Positions 8,970-18,063 of a stretch of 64,000 nt of DNA are shown one piece after another. Where the stretch lies: NCBI RefSeq assembly GCF_000024865.1, contig NC_013595.1, positions 9,424,001 to 9,488,000 on the forward strand, in the 5' to 3' direction. The notes below the pieces were generated by a model, which searched no databases, had not been told where the DNA came from, and worked only from the letters and a program-made list of their open reading frames with translations. This DNA is from Streptosporangium roseum DSM 43021 (GTDB lineage Bacteria; Actinomycetota; Actinomycetes; Streptosporangiales; Streptosporangiaceae). Both the position numbers and the translations under genes were made by a program. Within the stretch, counting starts at the first letter, position 1. Every line of letters starts with the position of its first letter.

Positions 8970-9311
8970 ATGGCTAAAGGATCACCCACGGTCAGTGAGC
9001 CGACCTACTTCATCCTCGCCTCGCTGCTCGACGGCCCTCTGCACGGGCACGGGATCATCAAGCAGACCCTGGAGCTCTCGGAGAACCGGGTGAAGCTGCC
9101 GGTCGGCACGCTCTACGGCGCGCTCGACCGGCTGGCCGCCGCCGGCCTGATCGCCGTGGACCGCGAGGAGGTCGTCGACGGGCGGCCGAGGAGGTATTTC
9201 CAGCTCACCGACCAGGGGCGGACCCTGGTGTCGGCCGAGGCCCTGCGCATGCAGCAGGCCGCCTCGGTCGTGACCAAACGGATCCTCCGCCCCGGATCGG
9301 CGTTCTCGTGA
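8970..9311 (+). CDS. PadR family transcriptional regulator
   Basis: A 113-residue single-domain PadR winged-helix repressor (MAKGSPTVSEPTYFILASLL at the start; LPVGTLYGALDRLAAAGLI is the recognition-helix region; GRPRRYFQLTDQG is the wing). Such proteins commonly repress an adjacent exporter and are released by a toxic ligand. An upstream in-frame ATG at 8958 falls inside the operator, so the start at 8970 is preferred, although no good ribosome-binding site is visible and the transcript may be nearly leaderless. Its stop overlaps the next gene's GTG (GTGA), showing translational coupling to the operon it probably controls. Confidence 0.92.
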   Translation: MAKGSPTVSEPTYFILASLLDGPLHGHGIIKQTLELSENRVKLPVGTLYGALDRLAAAGLIAVDREEVVDGRPRRYFQLTDQGRTLVSAEALRMQQAASVVTKRILRPGSAFS

Positions 9312-10261
9312 CCGTCGCGACAGAACCCCGCGCCGACACAGGGGCCGGCACGGGAGTTCTGGAGCGGCGCTACCGGCGGCTGCTGCTGGGCTATCCCCGC
9401 GCCTACCGGTCCGGATACGGCGGCGAGCTCATCGCCACCCTGCTCGACACCGCGGAGCCGGGGCGCACCCTGCCCTCGGCCCGCGAGTCGTTCGCGCTGG
9501 TCGTCGGCGGGCTGCGGACACGGGTGATCTACGCCACGGAGCGGCCCGCATGGGTCGACGGGGTCCATCTCGGAGTCCTGGCCCTGTCGGTCGCCCAGCT
9601 GGCCATGCTGGTGCCGTACGCGACGGCCGTCCCGCTCTGGGTGGGTCTGTCGGCGCTCGCCGTCCTGCTGATCATGCGCGGCCGGGTACGGCTCGCGCTG
9701 CCGGTGGTGGTGCTGGTCGCGGTGAAGGTGTGCGCGATCACGCTGGGGCGGCCCTGGCTGGACCGGACCCTGCTGCCCGTCGATCCCGACCGGTTCTGGG
9801 GCGGCGGGACGCTCTACGGGGGCGGCGGGACGCTCTACGGGGGCGGCGGACCGGTGGCGCCGATGATCGGCTACGCGCTGGCCGTCCTCGGCCTTCTCGT
9901 ACTGGCCGCCCGCGGAGGGCGGCTCGGCACCCGCTCGTGGTTCTGGCTGCCGGCGGCCCCGCTGCTCGCCGGCGCGGACCCGGCGGGGCTGGACTTCCCC
10001 GCGGCCGGCGGGGCGCACGCCACGGTCAGGGTCGCGCTGGAGATCGGGGTGCTGCTGCTCGCCGTCTGGGCCGGTCACGTGGCGCACGACCCGCGCTGGG
10101 CCATGGCCGCCGGCGTCTACCTGACATCGGTGCTGGCGGTGTACGCCGAGAACCTCGGCGCCCACTCCGAGCGGGACCTGGCCCACCTGGCCGCGCTGAT
10201 CCTCCTCACCGCGTCCGCCGCGGCGGTGCCGTACCGCGCGAAACGGCACGTCCTCCTGTGA
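9308..10261 (+). CDS. Membrane protein of unknown function, PadR-coupled
   Basis: A 317-residue protein starting at a GTG that overlaps the padR stop. The first 80 residues are soluble and contain RRLLLGYPRAYRSGYGGELIATLLD, a segment often found in PadR-associated actinobacterial membrane proteins. About six hydrophobic segments follow from residue 85 to the C-terminus. A short in-frame duplication gives GGGTLYG twice around residues 162-175. No catalytic motif is recognisable. Its position suggests a role with the exporter encoded downstream, or as a membrane partner of the regulator; this is inference. Confidence 0.8.
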   Translation: MTVATEPRADTGAGTGVLERRYRRLLLGYPRAYRSGYGGELIATLLDTAEPGRTLPSARESFALVVGGLRTRVIYATERPAWVDGVHLGVLALSVAQLAMLVPYATAVPLWVGLSALAVLLIMRGRVRLALPVVVLVAVKVCAITLGRPWLDRTLLPVDPDRFWGGGTLYGGGGTLYGGGGPVAPMIGYALAVLGLLVLAARGGRLGTRSWFWLPAAPLLAGADPAGLDFPAAGGAHATVRVALEIGVLLLAVWAGHVAHDPRWAMAAGVYLTSVLAVYAENLGAHSERDLAHLAALILLTASAAAVPYRAKRHVLL

Positions 10262-10372
10262 CCTCTCATCCCTTCCTGACTCCTTAGCCCTTCCCCCCGG
10301 AAGTCCTTTCTCTCCTTGGGCGGCGCCCCCGCCCCTCACGAGCATGCCCGCACATCGAAACGGAGTCGCACA

Positions 10373-11266
10373 GTGTCACGAGTCCTCACAACCATGCCCG
10401 CGATCGCCCTGGCCGTCGCCGTGCTCGCCAGCTGCGGCACGGAGGCGGCGCCGTCCGCCGCGCCCGCCACCGGGAAGGCGTCCACCGCCGCCGATCCGCA
10501 CGGCAAGCGCCGCCAGGTGGAGGCGGCGCGCGCCGACTGCATGAAGCAGAAGGGCTTCAAGTACATCCCGAACATCTCCCCACCGGAGACGGCCGACGAG
10601 GAGAAGCTTCTCCAGCGGAGCGGCGACTACGCGGCGATGCGCGAATATCGCGAGAAGCACGGCTTCGGGGTCTTCTTCGCCCTCGCCTATCCCGACGACC
10701 CCGAGGAAGGCACCAACCAGCCCCTTCCCGATCCCAACATGAAGCTGGCGGAGTCGTTCTCCAAGACTCAGTACGAGGCCTGGTCCGCCGCCGACGACAT
10801 CTGCTATGCGACGGTGTTCACCAAGTTCACCGGCAAGAAGATCTCCTCCCAGGACGATGTCTACACGCAGGCGGACACCCTCTACTGGAAGACCAAGGAG
10901 CGCCTGCTCGACGGCGACCCCCGGCTGGCCGAGCTGGCCGGGGACTTCGGTGACTGCCTCAAGGGCAAGGGCTACCCGGTGACCTCGCTCAGGCCCACCG
11001 CACTGGAGACCAACGGCCGGGACACCTTCGAGAAACAGCGGACCGCCACGCTGAACAAGCACATGGAGTCGGGGGCGAAGGGCATCGACGCCTGGCGGCT
11101 GCCGCCCGACGCGGCACGCCCGTACCTGGCCAAGGAGATCAAGGTCGCGCTCGACGACCTGGAGTGCGGCAAGGACTTCTACGCCGAATACCGCCCCAGG
11201 AGCGAGAAGCTCCGGGACGAGATCTGGGACCAGTTCGGCCGGAAAGAAGGGCTGCTGCCGTGGTGA
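10373..11266 (+). CDS. Lipoprotein of unknown function, paralogue A
   Basis: A 297-residue secreted lipoprotein: signal peptide MSRVLTTMPAIALAVAVLAS followed by lipid-modified Cys21. Start is GTG with cggag about 8 bases upstream, matching the position in the next gene. The mature part has four conserved cysteines in the settings DCMKQKGFKY, DDICYATVF, FGDCLKGKGY and LDDLECGKDF, which could form two disulfides. It resembles the following gene throughout, so the two arose by tandem duplication. I know no named family for it. Position before the adaptor and MacB-like transporter suggests a surface-exposed substrate-binding, sensing or accessory role in that system. Confidence 0.85.
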   Translation: MSRVLTTMPAIALAVAVLASCGTEAAPSAAPATGKASTAADPHGKRRQVEAARADCMKQKGFKYIPNISPPETADEEKLLQRSGDYAAMREYREKHGFGVFFALAYPDDPEEGTNQPLPDPNMKLAESFSKTQYEAWSAADDICYATVFTKFTGKKISSQDDVYTQADTLYWKTKERLLDGDPRLAELAGDFGDCLKGKGYPVTSLRPTALETNGRDTFEKQRTATLNKHMESGAKGIDAWRLPPDAARPYLAKEIKVALDDLECGKDFYAEYRPRSEKLRDEIWDQFGRKEGLLPW

Positions 11267-11319
11267 GGCCGGCGCCACCGGCCCATGCGCGCGTCCCCGC
11301 ATCGAAACGGAGTCACCCG

Positions 11320-12249
11320 ATGTCACGAGCTCTCACCGCCGCGCCCGCGGTCGCCCTGGCCGCCGCCGTACTGACCGGCTGCGGCGCCGAGCCGGCGGCA
11401 CTCATGGAACCGGCCGCTCCCTCACAGGACAGGCGCCGCCAGATGGAGGCGGCGATCGGGGACTGCATGAAGCAGAAGGGCTTCAAATACAACCCGGACA
11501 CGCCGCCCTCGGGCCAGAAGACCGACGAGGAGTCCAGGCGGGAGGCGGGCGACTACGAGGCGCTGAGGAAACACCGGGAGAAGTACGGCTTCGGCATCTA
11601 CACCGGATATGCGTATCCCGGGGACAAACAGGCCGGAGGCGTTGACTTCGGCAAGCAGGACCCGAACAACCCGATCATGATGGCGCTCTCCCGGGTCCAG
11701 CTGGAGTCCTGGCGGGCCACCCGGGACACCTGCTACTCGGCGGCCGTCAAAAAGTTCACCGGCAAGACCGTGCGCTCGGAGTTCGACCTGTACGAGCAGG
11801 CCGAGGCGGCGCGCGAACAGGTCCAGGCCCGCGAGCTCGACGGCGACGCGCGGCTCCTGGACCTGGCCGCGGAGTTCGGCGACTGCCTCAAGACCAAGGG
11901 CGTCAAGGTCCGCTCGCTCAAGCCCACCGCGGTCGCCTCCGCCAACGAGACGGCTCTCCGTGAGGAGATGTACGCCCTCGGCGAAAAGCAGCGTACCGAC
12001 AGGGGAGTCAACCTTCCCGACCGCATAAGAACCCTCGCCGGAGAACAGGGCGACACCGGCAGTACCGTCCGTTTGATGCCGAGCCTGTCTCCCGGCGAGG
12101 CCATGCCGTACCTGGCCCGGGAGGTCAAGATCGCACTCGACGACCTGGAGTGCGGCAGGGACTTCTACGCCGCCTTCAAACCCCGGCAGCGGCAGATCTA
12201 CGACAGGGTGAACCGGGAGTTCGGCCGCGGCGACGGACCGGCGTCGTGA
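11320..12249 (+). CDS. Lipoprotein of unknown function, paralogue B
   Basis: A 309-residue paralogue of the preceding lipoprotein. The signal peptide ends in VLTGC with Cys21 lipidated. The same landmarks recur: DCMKQKGFKY, HREKYGFGIYTGYAYPGD, RDTCYSAAVKKFTGK, FGDCLKTKGVK and the closing PYLAREVKIALDDLECGRDFY. The ATG at 11320 has ggag at the same spacing as its paralogue's GTG. An insertion of about 20 residues before the last domain distinguishes the two copies. Function is unknown; the shared four-cysteine pattern and the operon context are the only clues. Confidence 0.85.
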   Translation: MSRALTAAPAVALAAAVLTGCGAEPAALMEPAAPSQDRRRQMEAAIGDCMKQKGFKYNPDTPPSGQKTDEESRREAGDYEALRKHREKYGFGIYTGYAYPGDKQAGGVDFGKQDPNNPIMMALSRVQLESWRATRDTCYSAAVKKFTGKTVRSEFDLYEQAEAAREQVQARELDGDARLLDLAAEFGDCLKTKGVKVRSLKPTAVASANETALREEMYALGEKQRTDRGVNLPDRIRTLAGEQGDTGSTVRLMPSLSPGEAMPYLAREVKIALDDLECGRDFYAAFKPRQRQIYDRVNREFGRGDGPAS

Positions 12250-12283
12250 AGGCCACGCACGCGGTGCTCACCGGGGGCGAGCC

Positions 12284-14057
12284 ATGGTGAGGTCGAGGCG
12301 TCGCGTGCTGAGCGGCATCGTGGCCGGGGTCGTCGTGATCGCCGGCGCCGGGTGGGCGGTCGGCACGCGGTTGCGCTCCCCCGCCGACGAGGCCGCGCTG
12401 CGGCAGCCGCCCATACCCTCCTTGATCACCTCACCCGTCGTACGGCAGCAGCTGACCAGCACGGTCGCCGTCAGCGGCACCCTGGCGTACGGCTCGCCGC
12501 TGCCCGTCAGCCTCGCCGGGGTGGTCGGCGGCACCGCCGAGGCCCAGCGGGTCACCCGGGCCCCGCGCCCCGGGAGAATCGTCGAGGGCTCGGTGCTGAT
12601 GGAGGTCAACGGCCGCCCGGTGTTCGCCCTGCGCGGCAAGGTCCCCATGCACCGGACCATGGCCCCGGGCACCACCGGTGCCGACGTCAGGCAGCTCCAG
12701 ACGGCGCTGCGCCGCCTCGGGTTCGGCGCGCCGGTCACCGGCGTCTTCGACTCCGCCACCACGGCCGCCGTCCAGCGCTGGTACGCCAAGCGGGGATATG
12801 CGGCCCAGGAGCCCGACCTCACCGCCAAGCAGACCAGGGAGCAGCTCCGCCAGGCCGTGCAGACCGCCGAGGAGGCCCTGCTCACCGACCGCGAGACCCT
12901 CGACGCCGGACGTGACGTCATGCCGCTGAAGCTCAAGCTCGACAACGCCCGCGAGGACCTGCGGACCGCCGAAGGAGCGCTGGAGGGGGAGGAGGCCACC
13001 GACCTCACCCCCGAGGAGACACGGCAGCTGGAGACCCTGCGCCAAGCCGTACGGGCCGCCGAGGAGGAGGTGCTCGCCGCCGAGCAGGCCCTCACCGCGG
13101 CCAGGTCCTCGCCGGTTCCCCCCACGCCCAAGCCCGAGCAGACCCCCGCCCCGGCCAAGCCCGAGGCCGACACGCGGCTGCTGGAGATGAAGGTCTCCAA
13201 TGCCCGGAAGAACCTGGAGTCCGCGCGCGCCGCTCTGGCGGATTTCGGGGACGAGGCGGGCGTGAGCAAGGAGAAACGCCTTGAGGAGCTGCGCAAGGCC
13301 GTACGGCCGGCACAGGAGGCCGTGGTCGCCGCCGAGCAGGCGCTGCGCCAGGCCCGCCAGGACTCCCCGCTCCGGCTGAAGATCGCCAACGGCCGCAGGA
13401 ACGTGGCGAGCGCCAAGGCGATCCTGGGCGAATACATGAAGACCTATGGCATCGCGATCCCGCCCGGCGAGATCGCCTTCCTCCCCACGCTCCCGGCCCG
13501 GCTGGACAAGGCGTCGGTCAAGCCCGGCGACACCGTCGGGGACAAGGTCGCCACGGTGACCAGCTCGGCCTTCGCGGTGACCGGCTCGGTGGACAGCAAG
13601 GAGGCCAAGCTCCTGCGCAAGGGCATGAAGGCGACGATGGAGACTCCCGACGGCGCGAAGCTCCCGGCCGTGCTGAGCGCGACCGGGGAGGCGGCCGTGC
13701 CGGCTGAGGAAGAGGAGGACGAGAAAGGCAAGGGCGCCGGGGCATCCGATAAGAATCTGGGCTCGGTGCCGGTGCTGCTCGCCCCGGCGGTCACCAAGGG
13801 CCTGCGGGAGCTGGTCGGCGTGCCCGTCACCGTACGGATCTCCGTCGGCGCCACCGGGGGCGCCGTGCTCACCGTGCCGGTGGCCGCGGTCGTCACCTCG
13901 GCCGACGGCCGGCCACGGGTCCAGGTGGAGGTGCCCGGCGGCGGCGACAAGGTCCGCGACGTGGAGGTCAGGACCGGCCTCACCGCCGACGGCGACGTCG
14001 AGGTGACGCCCGTGAAGCCGGACGGGCTGAAAGAGGGCGACCGGGTGGTGGTCAGCG

Positions 14058-14068
<11 letters not shown>
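12284..14068 (+). CDS. Membrane-fusion (periplasmic adaptor-like) protein with peptidoglycan-binding domain
   Basis: A 594-residue exporter adaptor of the HlyD/MacA type as found in Gram-positive actinobacteria. One N-terminal membrane segment (about 7-29) anchors it. A PG_binding_1 domain lies near 125-172 (GADVRQLQTALRRLGFGAPV, GVFDSATTAAVQRW), which should dock it to the cell wall. A long coiled-coil-like Glu/Ala/Arg-rich stretch runs to about 385, then beta-barrel segments with PGDTVGDKVATVTS and a final domain ending VKPDGLKEGDRVVVSG. It works with the ATPase and permease encoded next; its last 11 bases overlap the ATPase gene. Confidence 0.88.
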
Positions 14069-14894
<826 letters not shown>

Positions 14895-14896
14895 TC

Positions 14897-15097
14897 ATGC
14901 GTCCCCGACTCTTCCGCAGCGCGGCCATCCACCGTGGTGAGGCCATCGCGTCCCGCGCGCCCCGCCCCCTCCACCGCACAGCCGTCCACCATGACAAGAC
15001 CATCGCGTCCCGCGTGCCCCGTCCCCTCCACCGCACAGCCGTCCACCGTGGCGAGACCGTCGCGTCCCGCGCGCTCCGTCCCCTCCGGAAGGAGTGA
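14897..15097 (+). CDS. Small basic repeat ORF between ATPase and permease
   Basis: A 66-codon frame (MRPRLFRS...RPLRKE) built almost entirely of three 19-residue repeats of the type TAVHRGETVASRALRPLHR. GGAGGA ends 6 bases before its ATG; an earlier in-frame ATG at 14891 overlaps the ATPase stop as ATGA. Its TGA lies inside the ribosome-binding region of the permease gene (GGAAGGAG at 15087-15094). So it is placed exactly where a translated operon gene would be, and the 57-base repeat keeps the frame. It may be a real peptide, or simply a minisatellite that keeps translation coupled. No homologue is recognised. Confidence 0.45.
   Translation: MRPRLFRSAAIHRGEAIASRAPRPLHRTAVHHDKTIASRVPRPLHRTAVHRGETVASRALRPLRKE
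14925..15093. repeat. Three copies of a 57-base tandem repeat
   Basis: Copies at 14925-14981, 14982-15038 and 15039-15093 share ccgtccaccgtggcgagacc and gcgtcccgcg blocks at about 90% identity. The length equals 19 codons, so the open frame is preserved through all copies. Confidence 0.9.
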
Positions 15098-15099
15098 CC

Positions 15100-16275
15100 A
15101 TGGACATCCGCGACCTCTGGGCCGAAGCCCTGGCCGGCATGCTCGCCCGCCCTCTCCGCTCCGCGCTGACCACGCTCGGCACCGTCCTCGGCATCACCAC
15201 CCTGGTCATCACCCTGGGCGTCGCCGCCACCGCCGGGAACCAGATCGTCGGCCGGTTCGACGAGCTGACCGCCACCGCGATCACCGTCGAGGTCCCCGAG
15301 AAGGCCGACCCGCTGGTCACCTGGGACGCCCCGGCCGCCCTCACCCGGCTGCGCGGGGTCACCTCGGCCGCCGCGCTCGCCCAGACCGATGAGAGCTCCA
15401 ACCTCCAAGTTGCCTCCAACACCCTGGTGGACCCGGCCAGGGTCACCAACCAGACCCTGGCCGTGGTGGCCGGCGGGCCCGAGCTCCCGCAGGCGGTCCG
15501 CGGCCGGATGACCGAGGGCCGCTTCTTCGACGCCGGCCACGTCGAGCGCCGCGACCGCGTGGTGGTCCTCGGCGACCAGGCCGCCAGGATGCTCGGCGTC
15601 ACCCGTCTGACGAGCGCCCCCGCCGTCTTCATCGAGGACCGCGCCTACACGGTGATCGGCATCCTGGGCGGCCTGCGCCGCGAGCAGATCCTGTCCACCG
15701 CCGTGATCGTGCCGCCCACGCTCGGCGCCGACTTCGGCCTGAAGAACGTCACCCGCGTCCTGGTCAACACCACCCTCGGCGCCGCCGACCTGATCGCCGG
15801 TCAGGCCCCCGTCGCGCTGAGCCCCAACCATCCGGACGCACTCCAGGTGATCGCCCCGCCCAGTCCCACGCGCGCCCGCGACGGCGTCCAGGACGACGTC
15901 AACGGCCTGTTCCTGATCCTCGGCATGGTGTCCCTGGTGGTCGGCGCGATCGGCATCGCCAACGTCACGCTGGTGACCGTGATGGAACGCGTCGCCGAGA
16001 TCGGCCTGCGCCGCTCGCTGGGCGCCGCCCGCCGCCACATCGCCGCCCAGTTCCTGCTGGAGTCCACCCTGATCGGCATGACGGGCGGCGTGATCGGCGC
16101 CGGCCTCGGCCTGGTCTCCGTCGTCGCCATCTCCGCCGCCAAGGAGTGGACCCCCGTCCTCGACGCCCGCCTCGCCCTGGCGGCTCCCGTCGCCGGCGCC
16201 CTGGTAGGCCTCCTGGCGGGCCTCTATCCGTCGCTGCGAGCCGCCCGCATGGAACCCGTGGACGCCCTGCGGTGA
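15100..16275 (+). CDS. FtsX/MacB-type ABC transporter permease
   Basis: A 391-residue permease. The first membrane helix is at about 20-45 (RSALTTLGTVLGITTLVITLGV), followed by an extracellular MacB core domain and three helices at about 275-298, 325-350 and 360-382. The string VTVMERVAEIGLRRSLGAARRHIAAQFLLEST is the family signature just after the second helix. With the ATPase it forms a mechanotransmission-type exporter that usually expels peptides, antibiotics or lipids, or drives extracytoplasmic proteins. GGAAGGAG five bases upstream fixes the ATG at 15100; a GTG two codons earlier is less likely. Last gene of the PadR operon. Confidence 0.93.
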   Translation: MDIRDLWAEALAGMLARPLRSALTTLGTVLGITTLVITLGVAATAGNQIVGRFDELTATAITVEVPEKADPLVTWDAPAALTRLRGVTSAAALAQTDESSNLQVASNTLVDPARVTNQTLAVVAGGPELPQAVRGRMTEGRFFDAGHVERRDRVVVLGDQAARMLGVTRLTSAPAVFIEDRAYTVIGILGGLRREQILSTAVIVPPTLGADFGLKNVTRVLVNTTLGAADLIAGQAPVALSPNHPDALQVIAPPSPTRARDGVQDDVNGLFLILGMVSLVVGAIGIANVTLVTVMERVAEIGLRRSLGAARRHIAAQFLLESTLIGMTGGVIGAGLGLVSVVAISAAKEWTPVLDARLALAAPVAGALVGLLAGLYPSLRAARMEPVDALR

Positions 16276-16356
16276 GTTCTTGGTGACCTTCACAGGTTCC
16301 AGTGGTCAATGATCGCTGGCTGATCGCGCATTCTCGCCCCTGACACAACAAAAAAC

Positions 16357-16372
16357 TTTAGAATATTCTAAA
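16357..16372. promoter_or_regulatory. AT-rich perfect palindrome before the XRE gene
   Basis: TTTAGAATATTCTAAA is a 16-base perfect palindrome in a very AT-rich island (16343-16375) within GC-rich DNA. It contains a TAGAAT hexamer that could serve as a -10 box. It is 75 bases before the XRE-family gene and is the likely operator of that regulator. Binding is inferred. Confidence 0.65.
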
Positions 16373-16446
16373 CTTCAGCCAGCCTGGGAGCATCGCGAGC
16401 GGCTGTACGAGATTTAACTGGTGGATCGGCAGAAGGAGATGACGCG

Positions 16447-16767
16447 GTGACCGGCCATCGCAAGTGGCGTGAGAGCGGCCATCTGGAGCGTGCGATCGAG
16501 ACCGCGGGGGGCGTGGAGCGGTTCGAAGCGGAGACGCTGCACCTGCGGGAAGAAGCTCAGGCATGGCGTCTGGCCGAGATGCGTAAACGCCGTGGACTCA
16601 CCCAGAACCAGGTCGCGGAGAACATGGGTGTCTCGGTCGGACGAGTGTCACAGATCGAGAAGGGCGATGTGTCGACTCGCGAAGTCCTGGATCGATATGT
16701 CGCCGCGCTCGGAGGCACCCTCAAACTGATCGCCGACTTCGGCGACGAGCAGCTCAAGGTCAGCTGA
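16447..16767 (+). CDS. XRE/HigA-like helix-turn-helix protein
   Basis: A 106-residue DNA-binding protein. The N-terminal 40 residues are helical (HLERAIETAGGVERFEAETLHL); the XRE HTH is about 42-98 with LAEMRKRRGLTQNQVAENMGVSVGRVSQIEKG, followed by ALGGTLKLIADFGDEQ as in HigA-type antitoxins. GTG start with aaggag nine bases upstream. Antitoxins of this kind usually follow a RelE/HigB toxin gene, but only about 170 bases lie between it and the permease gene, with no toxin-sized frame, so it appears to be a solitary regulator or a survivor of a lost pair. Probably autoregulated through the palindrome at 16357. Confidence 0.88.
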   Translation: MTGHRKWRESGHLERAIETAGGVERFEAETLHLREEAQAWRLAEMRKRRGLTQNQVAENMGVSVGRVSQIEKGDVSTREVLDRYVAALGGTLKLIADFGDEQLKVS

Positions 16768-16876
16768 TCGTTCGACAGCTTTCGCCCGATGGCCGGCACT
16801 ATGGCGCCGGCTCTTCCAATCGCACGAACGGCCACCCGGCGGGCCCGCCGGCGGGGCGGCGCTCCACGCAGCCCTG

Positions 16877-16919
16877 CCCCGTACGGCGAGGCGGGCCAAG
16901 GGGGCGGAGCCGTACGGGG
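16877..16919 (-). terminator. Hairpin after the ROK kinase gene
   Basis: ccccgtacggc (16877-16887) pairs perfectly with gccgtacgggg (16909-16919) around a 21-base loop, 14 bases beyond the ROK kinase stop codon. It has no U-tract, as is common in actinobacteria. It could also end the XRE transcript from the other side. Confidence 0.6.
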
Positions 16920-16932
16920 GGCGGACGGGCCG

Positions 16933-18063
16933 TCAGTGGGTCCAGTAGCGGTCGGTGGCGAGGATCAGGGCGGCGGCGCCGACCAGGCCGGCGTCCTGGC
17001 CGAGGGAGGCCGGGACGACCCGGACCCGCCGGGCGAACTCCATCCGGGTGTGGTCCCGGAGGGTGGCCTCCAGCGGATCGAACAGCAGCGGACCGGCCTG
17101 GGAAAGGCCGCCGCCGATGGTGACGACGTCCAGGTCACAGAGGTTCGTGGCCGAGGCGATGGCCAGGCCCAGGGCCCGGCCGGCACGGCTCATGGCGGCG
17201 AGGGCGATCTCGTCGCCCGCCTCCGCGTCCAGGGCGAGCTGCCGCCCGCTGGCCACCGCCGCCTCCACATAGCCGGACCCGGCATAGGCGGACCCGGCGC
17301 CCGGATCCCCGGGCTCGCCGTTGAGGGCGCCGTTCCCCCCACCGGAGGTCGCGGCCGTACCGCCGGAGGTCCGTGGCCCTTCGCCGGGCGGTGCGGTCGC
17401 GGCGGCGGGCGGGCCGGCGGCGCCCGGGTTCCAGCCCTGCTCGACCGCCCAGGCGGCCAGGCCCGGACCGCGGGCGACCGCCTCCAGGCAGCCCCGGCCG
17501 CCGCATCCGCAGGGGGGCCCGCCGGGGTCGACCACGATGTGCCCGATGTGCCCGGCGTTGCCGCTGCCGCCGTCGATCAGCCGGTCGCCCAGGATCAGCC
17601 CGCCGCCCACCCCCGTGGACACGACCATGCCGAGCATGTTGGCGCTGCCCCGCCCGGCCCCCCGCCAGTGCTCGGCGACGGCCAGGCAGACGGCGTCGTT
17701 GTGGATGCGGACCGGCACGCCGGGGAACCGCTCGGCGAGCCTCGCGCGCAGCGGGAAGCCTCGCCAGCCCGGCATGTTCAGCGGGGAGACGGCCCCCTCC
17801 GGCCAGGTCATCGGGCCGCCGCAGCCGATTCCGACACCGGCGACCGCGCCGCCGGCAGCGGCGTCGCCGTTGATCAGGCCGTCGGCCGCGGCGCCGTCCA
17901 GCAGGGAGTCGACCAGCTCGCCGAGCGCCTTCCACAGGGTCCGCGCGTCGCCACCCGGCGGCGTCGCCGCGCGGCGGGCAGTCCGCACGTTCCCGTCGGA
18001 ATCCACCAGGGCGACGGCGAACTTCGTCCCGCCGATGTCGACAGCAAGCACTAATCCGGACAT
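16933..18063 (-). CDS. ROK family sugar kinase (glucokinase-like)
   Basis: A 376-residue ROK kinase. The ATP-binding DIGGTK is at residues 9-14, catalytic Asp123 is in HNDAVC, and the ROK zinc site is GHIGH (172, 175) with CGCGGRGCLEA (Cys185, 187, 192). Substrate is probably glucose or an N-acylated hexosamine; sequence alone does not decide. Residues about 211-264 (bases 17272-17433) are a Gly/Pro/Ala-rich low-complexity insertion about 45 residues longer than the family's loop. There is no HTH domain, so it is an enzyme rather than a repressor. The upstream FIST gene ends on the base next to its ATG, so both are one transcript. Confidence 0.9.
   Translation of the reverse strand: MSGLVLAVDIGGTKFAVALVDSDGNVRTARRAATPPGGDARTLWKALGELVDSLLDGAAADGLINGDAAAGGAVAGVGIGCGGPMTWPEGAVSPLNMPGWRGFPLRARLAERFPGVPVRIHNDAVCLAVAEHWRGAGRGSANMLGMVVSTGVGGGLILGDRLIDGGSGNAGHIGHIVVDPGGPPCGCGGRGCLEAVARGPGLAAWAVEQGWNPGAAGPPAAATAPPGEGPRTSGGTAATSGGGNGALNGEPGDPGAGSAYAGSGYVEAAVASGRQLALDAEAGDEIALAAMSRAGRALGLAIASATNLCDLDVVTIGGGLSQAGPLLFDPLEATLRDHTRMEFARRVRVVPASLGQDAGLVGAAALILATDRYWTH

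Noticed and set aside
16340..16414. Possible toxin remnant ending WEHRERLYEI before the XRE gene
   Set aside because: Too short for identification and not clearly similar to RelE/HigB C-termini; mentioned only as a possibility.
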